A stretch of DNA of 64,000 nucleotides from Marinifilum flexuosum. Lineage in GTDB: Bacteria; Bacteroidota; Bacteroidia; Bacteroidales; Marinifilaceae. Each line of letters opens with the position of its first letter. Position 1 is the first letter of the stretch. The notes beneath the pieces are model-generated. The model saw only the letters and a program-made list of their open reading frames with translations. It made no database searches and had not been told where the DNA came from. Made by a program: the position numbers and the translations under genes. The stretch is from contig NZ_RAPQ01000008.1 of assembly GCF_003610555.1 (NCBI RefSeq), positions 1,108,490 to 1,172,489 on the forward strand, written 5' to 3'. Below, piece after piece: positions 1-8,354 of this stretch.

Positions 1-1613
1 AAGGGATTGATTGGGCTTACCAGAATTACTTGTTTTTCTTGTATCCCATGATCGGAGTGGGCTTGACATTGTTGTTTAAGAAATTTATTATACGCGATTT
101 TATTAAGCACAACATTACGGCCATTCTGCAGGCCATATCCAAGCGAAATAGCATTGTAAAGTTCCATAAAACCTACTCATCGGTAATTGGTTCCATTATT
201 ACTGCTGGTTTTGGGGGGAGTATTGGATTGGAGTCACCAATCATTTCTTCGGGAGCAGCCATAGGTTCCAATATGGCTCGTAATTTTCATCTGAATTATA
301 AAGAAATAACGGTAATGTTGGCATGTGGTGCTTCGGGTGCCATTGCTGCAATTTTTAATACACCCATTGCAGCCATTGTTTTTGCCCTGGAAGTTTTATT
401 AATCGATTTGTCACGCTTTTCGTTAATACCACTTTTAATGGCCTCGGTAAGTGGTGCAATTACTACAAAGTTGTTTTTAGATGAAGAGATTCTGATAGAA
501 TTTGCCATTAATACACCATTTGCGGCAAGGGATATTCCATTTTTCATTTTACTGGGAATCTTGTCGGGCTTTGTATCGGTTTATTTTACCCGTATGTTTT
601 TGTGGATCGAAAATAAGTTTGAAGCCATAAAATTGTTGCGCCACCGAATGCTAATTGGCGGATTGGCATTGGGAGTTTTAATCTTCTATTTTCCTGCTCT
701 TTATGGTGAGGGTTACAATACGGTAAAAGCGCTTATTGGAGGCAGGTTAGATGAAGTGTTTCGTTCGAGTTTATTCGAGAATTACACCGATGTTTGGTAT
801 ATGGTGGTAATTTTTGTTGGAGCCATGGTGTTTCTAAAAGTAATTGCTACCTCCATTACTTTGGGTGCTGGTGGTATTGGTGGAATTTTTGCTCCTTCGG
901 TATTTACCGGTGCCATGTTGGGCTTTGTATTTGTTTATTTATACAATCATTTTCAGCTAGGCGAACCATTGGATGCCAACAATTTTACTTTGGTAGGAAT
1001 GGCAAGTGTTTTAGGTGGGGTATTACAAGCACCCTTAACGGGGATTTTCCTGATTGCCGAAATTACCAGTGGTTACGAATTAATTGTTCCTTTGATGTTG
1101 TCTACAACCATATCATTCATCACGGTAAAGAGTTTGCAAAAAGAGTCGATTGTGACAACTCAGTTGGCCAGGAAAGGAGAGTTGATCACTCATAATAAAG
1201 ATAGGGCAGTGCTAACCTTTATGCAGCTGTCAAAGGTAATTGAGAAGGATTTAAAGAGTATTAACGAGAATGCTACCCTTGAGGATTTGATTCAAGTAAT
1301 CTCGAAATCGAAAAGGAATATCTACCCTGTATTAACCGAAGAAGGATATTTGATAGGAGTGGTGTTGTTGGATGATGTTCGGGAAATCATGTTTGACAAA
1401 GAGATGTACAATACACCAATAAGTAATGTGATGATTATGCCGCCAGCTTCTATTTCTTATAAAGACCCTATGGAGGTGGTATTAAAGAAATTTACCGAAA
1501 CAGGAGCTTGGAATTTACCTGTAATTGATGAAGGAAAATACATAGGTTTTGTTTCCAAATCGAAGTTGTTCTCGGCATATCGTCAGCATTTGGTGAAGAT
1601 TACGGCGGATTAG
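1..1613 (+). CDS. ClC-family chloride channel/transporter with C-terminal CBS pair (5' end outside window)
   Basis: Membrane protein of the ClC family, which moves chloride across the inner membrane as a channel or Cl-/H+ antiporter. The frame is already open at base 3 and a TTG at 30 is only an internal codon, so the true start and the first helix lie upstream. Counting from that TTG, the gating-glutamate motif GLESP is at 66-70 (E68) and the GIFAP chloride-site motif is near residue 290. About nine hydrophobic segments are followed by two CBS domains at about 390-520, usually nucleotide-binding regulators. At the position of the GSGIP selectivity motif, 41 residues before the gate Glu, the protein has KHNIT, so the usual central Ser is a His. 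The family call is secure; channel versus antiporter and ion choice are not. Confidence 0.93.
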   Translation, partial: GIDWAYQNYLFFLYPMIGVGLTLLFKKFIIRDFIKHNITAILQAISKRNSIVKFHKTYSSVIGSIITAGFGGSIGLESPIISSGAAIGSNMARNFHLNYKEITVMLACGASGAIAAIFNTPIAAIVFALEVLLIDLSRFSLIPLLMASVSGAITTKLFLDEEILIEFAINTPFAARDIPFFILLGILSGFVSVYFTRMFLWIENKFEAIKLLRHRMLIGGLALGVLIFYFPALYGEGYNTVKALIGGRLDEVFRSSLFENYTDVWYMVVIFVGAMVFLKVIATSITLGAGGIGGIFAPSVFTGAMLGFVFVYLYNHFQLGEPLDANNFTLVGMASVLGGVLQAPLTGIFLIAEITSGYELIVPLMLSTTISFITVKSLQKESIVTTQLARKGELITHNKDRAVLTFMQLSKVIEKDLKSINENATLEDLIQVISKSKRNIYPVLTEEGYLIGVVLLDDVREIMFDKEMYNTPISNVMIMPPASISYKDPMEVVLKKFTETGAWNLPVIDEGKYIGFVSKSKLFSAYRQHLVKITAD

Positions 1614-1685
1614 TAGCATATAAAAAGGCCTGACAAAATGAATTGCCAGGCTGTGTTTGAAAGGTATTAATAAATATGGATAGCA

Positions 1686-2297
1686 TTACAAATCTATAGT
1701 CTTGTTATGCATACCATTGTGTTTGCGATATATTGAATCTCTTTTCTGATAATATTCTCGTCTTTGTTCCAGGAAATCATTTCTTAATGAATCCAGTTCT
1801 CTTTGCATTTTGCTATTGTGTTCTTGTCTGAATTGTCTTCTGTTATTCATCATTTCTTCCAATTCTTTGAAAAAATCATTTCGACTCGAATCAGCTTGAT
1901 GAAAATTTCTGCGAAACATCTTTGAATCGAAGAAATCATTACCAAAAAAGTCATCCTTAAAAAAATCGTCAGAAAAGAATGGATGTTTGTTGTTTTTTTG
2001 CCTCATGCTATCCGAACCCAAAAAGCGACTCAATTGCTCTTGCATTCTTTTGTGCACCCTGTTCATGTCCGTTTGGTTGAAAAATGCCGAATCATTAAAA
2101 AACTGCTTCGTGCTATCCGATGACCAGGAATAAACATAGCTTGAGTCATAACGAATAAGCTTTCCATCTTCGTCGTATTCTTTGTTTACTTTAATGTCTT
2201 TTTTGGGTAAGTTTTCGCTTTCGGTATTTTGTCCAAAGGCAGTAAAAGTAAGTAGCAAAATACCAATTGAAAATAAAATTTTGTTTATGCTCTTCAT
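1686..2297 (-). CDS. Secreted hypothetical protein with Asp/Phe-rich repeats
   Basis: No family recognised. Residues 1-22 form a signal peptide (MKSINKILFS, a hydrophobic stretch, then AFG-Q), so the product should be exported. The mature part is very polar. Residues 106-123 contain a run of short DDFF / NDFF repeats, and the C-terminal third is rich in Arg, Glu, Gln and Asn with a predicted coiled-coil character. It is convergent with the ClC gene; about 70 bp separate the two stops. The start is the first ATG before the signal peptide. The role is unknown; the charged, aromatic-rich repeat could bind partners or ions, but nothing in the sequence shows which. Confidence 0.75.
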   Translation of the reverse strand: MKSINKILFSIGILLLTFTAFGQNTESENLPKKDIKVNKEYDEDGKLIRYDSSYVYSWSSDSTKQFFNDSAFFNQTDMNRVHKRMQEQLSRFLGSDSMRQKNNKHPFFSDDFFKDDFFGNDFFDSKMFRRNFHQADSSRNDFFKELEEMMNNRRQFRQEHNSKMQRELDSLRNDFLEQRREYYQKRDSIYRKHNGMHNKTIDL

Positions 2298-2375
2298 GAT
2301 ATAAGGACTAATGGTTTTGCCTCATAAAATTACAAAACATCTGTGTTCGTAGTGAGTTAAAATATTTTAAAAAGT

Positions 2376-2406
2376 ATTAAAAAAGCTGCCTCAAGTGAGA
2401 CAGCTT
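2376..2406 (-). terminator. Rho-independent terminator after the tandem membrane-protein genes
   Basis: Arms AAGCTG and CAGCTT, extended by CTC/GAG across one mismatch with loop AAGT (2383-2406). On the minus strand the stem is followed by a T-run. It lies 27 bp after the stop of the 167-residue membrane protein. Confidence 0.8.
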
Positions 2407-2432
2407 CCGACGATTATTTGAATTTAAAAGAA

Positions 2433-2936
2433 CTATTTCATGTGTTTTAAGTTGACTGCATACATGATTATAAAAACAATGGTAAAGAAACCTAATACCG
2501 CTGTATTCATCATGGTAGCTTCAAAATCAATTAATGCAAGAGGAACGAGCAGCCAGAACAGATTTGCAAAGGTATACAAGTAAAAACCGTTTTTACTCAT
2601 TTTAAACATTAAAAATACACCTAGTAGACTTAGTAGAGCAAATAAAATATTGGCACCTGAGATTAAGCCAAGGTTTTGTGATGTTTTTTCCAGTGTTACA
2701 ATTCCATTTTGAATGCTATTATATGCAAATCCAGACTCAACACCAGCATCCGATAATGCTTCTTGTTGAGTTTCCAACATCTCCATTTGTTTAGCATATG
2801 TTTTATCGAACATGAAGTACTGGTAAATGTTGCTTCCTAAAAGAAATCCACTACCAATAAAGGATAGAATACACAATACAGTTAAGAATGTAGGTCTTTT
2901 TTTAGGCATTTCAACAGCTGTTACATTTTCTTCCAT
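2433..2936 (-). CDS. Small four-helix membrane protein, paralogue 2 of a tandem pair
   Basis: 167 residues, no family name recognised. After a short polar N-terminus the motif RPTFLTVLCILSFIGSGF opens the first membrane segment. Three more hydrophobic segments follow at about 92-112, 118-137 and 143-161, and the C-terminus ends in NLKHMK. The neighbouring upstream gene encodes a protein with the same opening motif and the same end (NLKKMN), so the two arose by tandem duplication. The 34 bp gap, shared strand and single terminator after this gene suggest one transcript. The role is unknown; small Bacteroidota membrane proteins of this shape are common and uncharacterised. Confidence 0.8.
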   Translation of the reverse strand: MEENVTAVEMPKKRPTFLTVLCILSFIGSGFLLGSNIYQYFMFDKTYAKQMEMLETQQEALSDAGVESGFAYNSIQNGIVTLEKTSQNLGLISGANILFALLSLLGVFLMFKMSKNGFYLYTFANLFWLLVPLALIDFEATMMNTAVLGFFTIVFIIMYAVNLKHMK

Positions 2937-2970
2937 AATTAAAAGGTTTTTGTAGGATGAGTAATATTAT

Positions 2971-3453
2971 TTAGTTCATTTTTTTTAGGTTAATTGCATA
3001 TAGGGCAATAAAAAGGATGGTAAAAACACTCGAGAATAAGATACCGATGTTTATAAATAAATTAAAGCCTATAAAAATAGCAGGAACAAATAAGAGTAAT
3101 ATTTGCGCTATTGTATAAATATAGAATCCTGCTTTTTTCAATTGAAACATTAGGATTGCTCCTACTAAGCTAGCTGCATATAATAAGAACTGAGTCAAAG
3201 AGATTTCGAAAATGTGTTCAATTGCTCTTTGTCCGATTTCTATAGCTTGTTCTAAAAATTGTCTGGCTGGTTCCTCATGCACCTCTTCTAGTGCCATTTC
3301 AAAAAAATCAGGCCCCAGGAAGTTTTTTATAGGAGACATTACCATGCCCATTAGGTTATTGATAATACCAAATCCACTACCAATAAAAGTAAGGATGCAT
3401 AAAACGGTCAATAGTCCGGGTCTTTGTTTAGGGTTGGTTTCAACAATTTCCAT
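2971..3453 (-). CDS. Small four-helix membrane protein, paralogue 1 of a tandem pair
   Basis: 160 residues, with the motif RPGLLTVLCILTFIGSGFGI at about 11-30 as the first membrane segment and further hydrophobic segments at about 85-105, 110-130 and 134-154. An amphipathic loop between segments 1 and 2 holds several Glu residues (EEVHEEPARQFLEQA). It is the first gene of a two-gene unit with its paralogue 34 bp downstream. It is transcribed divergently from glyA across a 418 bp gap. No function can be assigned from sequence. Confidence 0.8.
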   Translation of the reverse strand: MEIVETNPKQRPGLLTVLCILTFIGSGFGIINNLMGMVMSPIKNFLGPDFFEMALEEVHEEPARQFLEQAIEIGQRAIEHIFEISLTQFLLYAASLVGAILMFQLKKAGFYIYTIAQILLLFVPAIFIGFNLFINIGILFSSVFTILFIALYAINLKKMN

Positions 3454-3871
3454 ATCAGTTGTATTTATGAGGTTAGGGTATAAATTTCACAATGATAAAT
3501 TTACAATAAAGCTGATAAGTACAAAAAATATTATACTGTTATTAGATTTTGTAGGTTTCTTCCCCGTTGAGTATATGCTTTTACATGATGTCTGAGAACA
3601 ATGCCGTGATTGATAAAAATTTATCATTGTTTTCCTTGTATGTTCTAGAAATGTTCATTTACAATTTAAATAAGCACAAAATAATTTTTTTAATATCCCG
3701 ATTTGTCTAATTTTGAACCTGCACTTTAGGAATAGAATTATTGATATTGTATTGTGGTGCATTATCTTTTCAAGGGGGATTGAAATTCAGTAAACATGGG
3801 ACTTAATCCCTTTAAAACACTAACAAAACATTAAATCATTCCGAGTAATATCGGGGAAAAGACAAACAACA
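3454..3871. promoter_or_regulatory. Divergent intergenic region upstream of glyA, with a possible -7 element
   Basis: No gene is visible in these 418 bp, which should hold promoters in both directions. On the plus strand TAATTTTG at 3708-3715 fits the Bacteroidota -7 consensus TAnnTTTG. The expected -33 TTTG about 20 bp upstream is only a T-run, so the promoter call is weak. Just before glyA, CCGA-GTAATA-TCGG (about 3841-3854) could form a small hairpin in the leader. No known riboswitch was recognised. Confidence 0.35.
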
Positions 3872-5152
3872 ATGGAAAGAGATATACAAATTTTCGACCT
3901 AATTGATCAGGAATACCTTCGTCAGAAAAATGGTATTGAGTTAATTGCTTCTGAGAACTTCGTAAGTCAGCAAGTAATGGATGCGATGGGATCTTGTCTA
4001 ACTAACAAGTATGCTGAAGGATATCCTGGAAAGCGTTACTATGGTGGTTGTCAGATTGTAGATCAAACAGAGCAGTTGGCAATTGACAGAGCATGTGAGC
4101 TATTTGGAGCTGAGTATGCAAATGTACAGCCTCACTCTGGAGCACAGGCAAATGCTGCTGTATTTTACGCTTGTATGAAACCAGGTGATACTTTCTTGGG
4201 ATTAGATTTGGCTCATGGTGGTCACTTATCTCATGGTTCTCCTGTAAATCTATCAGGTAATTTATATAACCCTGTTGCGTATCATGTAAATGAAGAAACA
4301 GGATTGGTTGATTATGATGAGGTAGAAAAGTTAGCTATCGAAAACAATCCTAAAATGATTGTTGCTGGTGCTTCTGCATATTCTCGCGATTGGGATTTCC
4401 CACGTTTACGTGAAATTGCAGATAAAGTAGGTGCTATTTTAATGGCAGATATCGCTCACCCAGCAGGTTTAATTGCAAAAGGATTATTAAGTAATCCAGT
4501 TCCTCACTGTCATGTTTGTACTACAACTACTCACAAAACGCTTCGTGGTCCTCGCGGTGGTTTGATCATCGTAGGAAAGGATTTTGAAAATCCATTTGGA
4601 GCTAAGACTCCTAAAGGAGTTACTAAAATGATGTCTGCAGTATTGGATTTCGCAGTATTCCCAGGACAGCAAGGTGGACCATTGGAGCATGTAATTGCTG
4701 CTAAAGCAGTAGCTTTTGGCGAAGCATTAACTGATTCTTATAAAGAGTATGCTATACAGATGCAGAAGAATGCAAAAGTAATGGCTGAGGAGTTCATTCG
4801 TTTAGGTTACAAGGTTGTTTCAGGCGGTACTGATAACCACTCAATGTTGATCGATCTTCGTTCTAAATTCCCTGAAATTACAGGAAAGAAAGTTGAAAAT
4901 GTGTTGGTTCAGGCTGATATCACTATCAATAAGAACATGGTTCCTTTTGATACTCGTTCTCCTTTCTCTACTTCAGGTTTACGTGTTGGAACTCCTGCAA
5001 TCACAACTCGTGGTTTAAAAGAGGAAGATATGCCGGTAATCGTTCAAATGATTGATGAGGTAATCTCTAACATCGAAAACGAAGAGGTAATTGCTTCGGT
5101 TCGTACTCGTGTAAACGAAATGATGTGTGAACGTCCTATGTTTGCTTGGTAG
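3872..5152 (+). CDS. glyA: Serine hydroxymethyltransferase
   Basis: Cytoplasmic PLP enzyme that interconverts serine plus tetrahydrofolate with glycine plus 5,10-methylene-THF, the main one-carbon source for purines, thymidylate and methionine. At 426 residues it is full length. The PLP lysine is K222 in [14 protein letters not shown]. Other family signatures are present: [10 protein letters not shown] near the N-terminus, [16 protein letters not shown] at about 45-60, and HPAGLIAKG. Start at ATG 3872; no Shine-Dalgarno sequence, as usual in this phylum. Codon use and conservation look like a highly expressed gene. It is monocistronic, closed by a strong terminator 26 bp downstream. Confidence 0.98.
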   Translation: MERDIQIFDLIDQEYLRQKNGIELIASENFVSQQVMDAMGSCLTNKYAEGYPGKRYYGGCQIVDQTEQLAIDRACELFGAEYANVQPHSGAQANAAVFYACMKPGDTFLGLDLAHGGHLSHGSPVNLSGNLYNPVAYHVNEETGLVDYDEVEKLAIENNPKMIVAGASAYSRDWDFPRLREIADKVGAILMADIAHPAGLIAKGLLSNPVPHCHVCTTTTHKTLRGPRGGLIIVGKDFENPFGAKTPKGVTKMMSAVLDFAVFPGQQGGPLEHVIAAKAVAFGEALTDSYKEYAIQMQKNAKVMAEEFIRLGYKVVSGGTDNHSMLIDLRSKFPEITGKKVENVLVQADITINKNMVPFDTRSPFSTSGLRVGTPAITTRGLKEEDMPVIVQMIDEVISNIENEEVIASVRTRVNEMMCERPMFAW

Positions 5153-5177
5153 TAAAATTATACCATAAGATATATGA

Positions 5178-5212
5178 AAGGGGAGAGCTTTGGTTCTTCC
5201 CTTTTTTGTATT
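5178..5212 (+). terminator. glyA rho-independent terminator
   Basis: Eleven-pair stem (two G-U pairs): AAGGGGAGAGC, loop TTTG, GTTCTTCCCTT, followed by further T residues. Confidence 0.85.
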
Positions 5213-5309
5213 CTACACTACTGTAGAATTATACCGTTAGAAACGTATTTTGTTTTAGAGCATATCCTATCTCGATAATTAACTGTAGTTTAGTGCAAAA
5301 ATTATTGTT

Positions 5310-6080
5310 ATGGAATGGTATTATTATTTATTGGTTGTACTGGTAGGGGTTTTTGCTGGTTTTTTAAATACTTTGGCAGGTAGTGGTTCAATTATTAGCT
5401 TGGCCATGTTGATGTTTATGGGATTACCGGCAAATGTGGCAAATGGTACCAATAGAATTGCCATTTTGATGCAGAATATTGTTGGTGTAAGTAGTTTCAA
5501 GAAACAGAAAGTATTTACTTTTAAGGAAGGAATATGGTTGGCTGTACCTGCAATTGTTGGTTCGGTAATAGGTGCAAGCTTGGCCGTTGAAATCAATGAA
5601 GAAATGATGGAGAAAACCATTGGAGGACTTCTGGTATTTCTCTTTTTTATTGTCCTTTATAAACCTGATGCCTGGGTAAAAGGTCAGGCAGGATTGGTTC
5701 GCTCTAAGCCAAGTGTTTGGCAAATTATAATCTTCTTTTTTATTGGATTGTATGGTGGATTTATTCAAGCAGGAGTAGGATTTTTTCTATTGGCAGGTTT
5801 GGTGTTGGGAGCAGGATTCGATCTGGTAAAGGCTAATGCAATTAAAGTATTTATTGTTCTTCTTTATACTCCTTTTGCCATAGGTGTGTTTATTATGAAT
5901 GGACAAATCGATTATAAGATTGGCTTTATCTTAGCTGCTGGTAATATGATTGGAGCATATATAGCGGCTAATTTTGCTGTAAGTTGGGGAGCTAAATTTG
6001 TTCGATATATTTTATTAGCTGTCATTATCTTCGCTTCCCTTAAGTTTTTAGGTGTGTACGAGATGATTGGCTTGATTTAA
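5310..6080 (+). CDS. TauE/SafE-family membrane transporter (probable anion exporter)
   Basis: 256-residue polytopic membrane protein of the TauE/SafE family, whose members export sulfite, sulfoacetate or related organic anions. Two family repeats are visible: GxLNTLAGSGSIIS after the first helix, and GLYGGFIQAGVGFFLLAGL opening the second half. The second carries the GGFiqaGvG signature. About eight hydrophobic segments. It sits alone between glyA and the convergent TonB-like gene, so context gives no substrate. Start ATG 5310 is the only reasonable one. Family call firm, substrate unknown. Confidence 0.9.
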   Translation: MEWYYYLLVVLVGVFAGFLNTLAGSGSIISLAMLMFMGLPANVANGTNRIAILMQNIVGVSSFKKQKVFTFKEGIWLAVPAIVGSVIGASLAVEINEEMMEKTIGGLLVFLFFIVLYKPDAWVKGQAGLVRSKPSVWQIIIFFFIGLYGGFIQAGVGFFLLAGLVLGAGFDLVKANAIKVFIVLLYTPFAIGVFIMNGQIDYKIGFILAAGNMIGAYIAANFAVSWGAKFVRYILLAVIIFASLKFLGVYEMIGLI

Positions 6081-6081
6081 T

Positions 6082-6148
6082 AGTTATCAGTTATCAGTTA
6101 TCAGTTATCAGTTATCAGTTATCAGTTATCAGTTATCAGTTATCAGTT
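6082..6148. repeat. Tandem heptanucleotide repeat (AGTTATC)9.6
   Basis: Nine perfect copies of AGTTATC plus a partial tenth begin one base after the TAA of the TauE/SafE gene and end 23 bp before the stop of the convergent TonB-like gene. All copies are identical, which points to recent slippage expansion or homogenisation. No stem-loop terminator is seen between these convergent genes. Confidence 0.98.
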
Positions 6149-6171
6149 GCGGAAAGTAATAAAGCGTACAC

Positions 6172-7116
6172 TTAATTCAACTGGAAATGATAAGTTATGG
6201 TTCCCTTTTGATATGCAGGAGCACCGCTATCAGAATTGAATTTGGCTTTTAGAGCGGCTTTTTTCGCAGCTTCTAATAGTGTGGCATTACTTGTGGTCGA
6301 ACCAGGCCTTCCTGGAAGTGCACTAACAACTTTCCCATTCTTGTCAACAGTTATCTCTACAACAACTTTTCCTCCTTCCTGAAGGTTGTAATGGGGCTTA
6401 GGTATAGATAGGGAGTTACGTCCCTGTAAATCGTATGAAACGCCTTTGCTTCCAAGGCCTGTTCCACTGTAATTGTCAGAATTTGGCGAACCGGTTGGTT
6501 TGCCTTGATTTCCACTTCCAGAGCTTACACCTTGAGACGAGTTGGATGAAGTTCCCTGTCCAAAAACATTTTTAGCCCGATTGTTAATGGCATCAATTTT
6601 TGCCTGTCGTTCTGCAGCTTCACGCTTTTTTCTTTCAATTTCTTCCAAGCGTTTTCTTTCTGCTTCCGCTTCTTGTTGTTTACGGATTTCTTCCTGTCTT
6701 TTTTTCTCGGCTTCTATTTTAGCCAATCGATCTCTTTCTGCTCTTGCCTTTTTTGCTTTTTCGTCAGCCGCTTTTTTCTTTGTAATTTCTTCTGCAGATG
6801 GTAACTCTGGAGCATCCTCGGTATCCTGAGTCAAAACTTTTTCTTGAGCAGAGCTTGGCTCTGGTTCTGTTTTGGCAGGTGGTGATTTAGGTACTGAGAC
6901 AGGAGTGGCAGCAGCAACTTTCTTCTGAGCTTTAGAAGGTGCAAGAGCTCTATTTCCTACACCTTGGTTAGAGTTTCCAAAATTCACGAGAATCCCTTCT
7001 TCCTCAGGAAGGGGAAGGGGAGTTCGAAAGCCCAGAAAATACAATAGCACGATTAATCCAATGTGGAAAAACAGTGTGCCAGCAAATCCTATTCTCTTGT
7101 TCTTGGATTCTTCCAT
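6172..7116 (-). CDS. TonB/TolA-like energy transducer protein
   Basis: 314 residues. One N-terminal membrane anchor at about 10-28 is preceded by KNKR. Then come a Pro/Ala/Lys-rich stretch (70-110), a long Lys/Glu/Arg-rich helix of TolA type (about 110-180), and a Ser/Gly/Asn-rich linker. The C-terminal TonB-like domain is at about 225-314 (VVVEITVDKNGKVVSALPG, then KKAALKAKFN and YHFQLN at the end). It would span the periplasm and pass energy from the ExbB/ExbD motor to outer-membrane partners. It lies 2 bp after exbD and forms a three-gene operon. In Bacteroidota such proteins may serve either a TonB or a Tol role; the sequence does not settle this. Confidence 0.88.
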   Translation of the reverse strand: MEESKNKRIGFAGTLFFHIGLIVLLYFLGFRTPLPLPEEEGILVNFGNSNQGVGNRALAPSKAQKKVAAATPVSVPKSPPAKTEPEPSSAQEKVLTQDTEDAPELPSAEEITKKKAADEKAKKARAERDRLAKIEAEKKRQEEIRKQQEAEAERKRLEEIERKKREAAERQAKIDAINNRAKNVFGQGTSSNSSQGVSSGSGNQGKPTGSPNSDNYSGTGLGSKGVSYDLQGRNSLSIPKPHYNLQEGGKVVVEITVDKNGKVVSALPGRPGSTTSNATLLEAAKKAALKAKFNSDSGAPAYQKGTITYHFQLN

Positions 7117-7118
7117 AT

Positions 7119-7511
7119 CTACTTTGCTCGTGTTGCCAATATCAATTTGTACTTGTTGTCCTTTGCAATATTCATCACTTTAACGACCTGTTCCATTGGA
7201 ACCGATTTATCAACGTGAAGCGATATTGTTGGATCTTCTTCTCTTGCCAGTTTTCTTTGCAATTTGTGTTCCAATTGTGAAAAAGGAACAGGAGTTGTTT
7301 CCAAATAAAAATTGAAATTCTTATCGATCGAAACTGTAGTTATTGGCTTGGCAGCAGTTTGGTTACTGCTTTTTGGCAATAGCAATTTTAATGCATTCGG
7401 ACTAATTAGTGTTGATGTTACCATGAAGAAAATTAGCAACAAAAACACGATATCAGTCATGGAAGACATACTGAAAGCTGCACTTACTTTATTTCTTGTT
7501 TTTAGAGCCAT
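7119..7511 (-). CDS. ExbD/TolR-family biopolymer transport protein
   Basis: 130 residues. A single N-terminal membrane helix (about 17-37, MTDIVFLLLIFFMVTSTLI) carries the family's conserved Asp in SMTDIVFLL, the proton-path residue of ExbD/TolR. A periplasmic domain follows, with the typical HVDKSVPMEQVVKVMNIAKD segment. Together with the ExbB/TolQ homologue encoded 5 bp upstream it should form the proton-driven motor that energises the TonB-like protein encoded 2 bp downstream. ExbD and TolR cannot be told apart with certainty here. Confidence 0.93.
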   Translation of the reverse strand: MALKTRNKVSAAFSMSSMTDIVFLLLIFFMVTSTLISPNALKLLLPKSSNQTAAKPITTVSIDKNFNFYLETTPVPFSQLEHKLQRKLAREEDPTISLHVDKSVPMEQVVKVMNIAKDNKYKLILATRAK

Positions 7512-7516
7512 ACTTT

Positions 7517-8227
7517 TTACTTGATTGGTTCATTCAACAAATCCATGAATTCTGTAGTTGTAGCTTCCATATTGAAAACCACTTTTTCAACCTTGGCTAC
7601 CAAAATATTGTAGGCGAAGTATGCGATGATACCCACTGTAAGACCTGCAACGGTGGTTACCATTGCTTGGTAAATACCGCTTGATAATAAACCAACATCA
7701 ATATTGTTTCCTGCATTTGACATGTCGTAAAATGCCTGAATCATTCCCATTACCGTTCCAAGGAATCCAATCATAGGAGCAGCACCTGCAACTGTTGCTA
7801 AAGTAGGTAGGTTTTTTTCTAGTTTTGATACTTCAAGATTACCAATATTTTCAATTGCAGCATTTACATCGTTTAGCGGACGACCAATGCGTTTAATCCC
7901 TTTCGAAATCATTCTCGATACTGGAGTATCTTTTGATTGACACAAAGCCAAAGCAGAATCAATTTTACCTTCATGAATGTAATCTCGTATGCGATTCATA
8001 AAGTTTGAATCTTCTTTTGTTGCCTTGCGGATAGCAAAATATCTTTCTAAGAAAATGTACATTGCAATTACCGAAAGGGCAAAGATTGGAATCATGATCC
8101 AGCCACCTTTAAAGGCCAAATCAACAAAATTCAGAGTTATTTCTGTTGCTTCGGCTCCTTGTTCTTCAATTGGTAGTTCATTTTGAGCCATTTCTTGTAC
8201 ACCTGCAATAAGCGATAGATAATTCAT
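7517..8227 (-). CDS. MotA/TolQ/ExbB-family proton channel protein
   Basis: 236 residues, inner-membrane stator of the ExbB/TolQ type. A periplasmic N-terminal tail holds several acidic residues. The first helix is at about 40-60 (GWIMIPIFALSVIAMYIFLERYF). A cytoplasmic loop follows, then the conserved APMIGFLGTVMGMIQAF stretch at about 148-165 and the TTVAGLTVGIIAYFAYNIL helix at about 190-210. First gene of the exbB-exbD-tonB-like operon. ATG at 8227 gives a normal length. Confidence 0.94.
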   Translation of the reverse strand: MNYLSLIAGVQEMAQNELPIEEQGAEATEITLNFVDLAFKGGWIMIPIFALSVIAMYIFLERYFAIRKATKEDSNFMNRIRDYIHEGKIDSALALCQSKDTPVSRMISKGIKRIGRPLNDVNAAIENIGNLEVSKLEKNLPTLATVAGAAPMIGFLGTVMGMIQAFYDMSNAGNNIDVGLLSSGIYQAMVTTVAGLTVGIIAYFAYNILVAKVEKVVFNMEATTTEFMDLLNEPIK

Positions 8228-8258
8228 ATACGATGTTTTCTAGTTTGATCTAATACAT

Positions 8259-8294
8259 AAAAAAACGAGATATAATATGGAATATTATATCTCG
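8259..8294 (-). terminator. Rho-independent terminator of nhaD
   Basis: Perfect 13-bp inverted repeat (8266-8278 and 8282-8294, arm CGAGATATAATAT, loop of 3) followed on the minus strand by seven T residues. It lies 60 bp after the nhaD stop and just upstream of exbB, insulating the two units. Confidence 0.9.
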
Positions 8295-8354
8295 CTAAAT
8301 TAATATTATTGATTTTATTCCCCTATAGAAATTAAGGGAAATTGAATCTTTATT

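Noticed and set aside
794-1195. 133-codon plus ORF inside the ClC gene
   Set aside because: Out of frame with a clearly conserved ClC protein; composition is shadow-like.
3841-3871. Glycine riboswitch before glyA
   Set aside because: Only one small hairpin is visible; no tandem glycine aptamer core.
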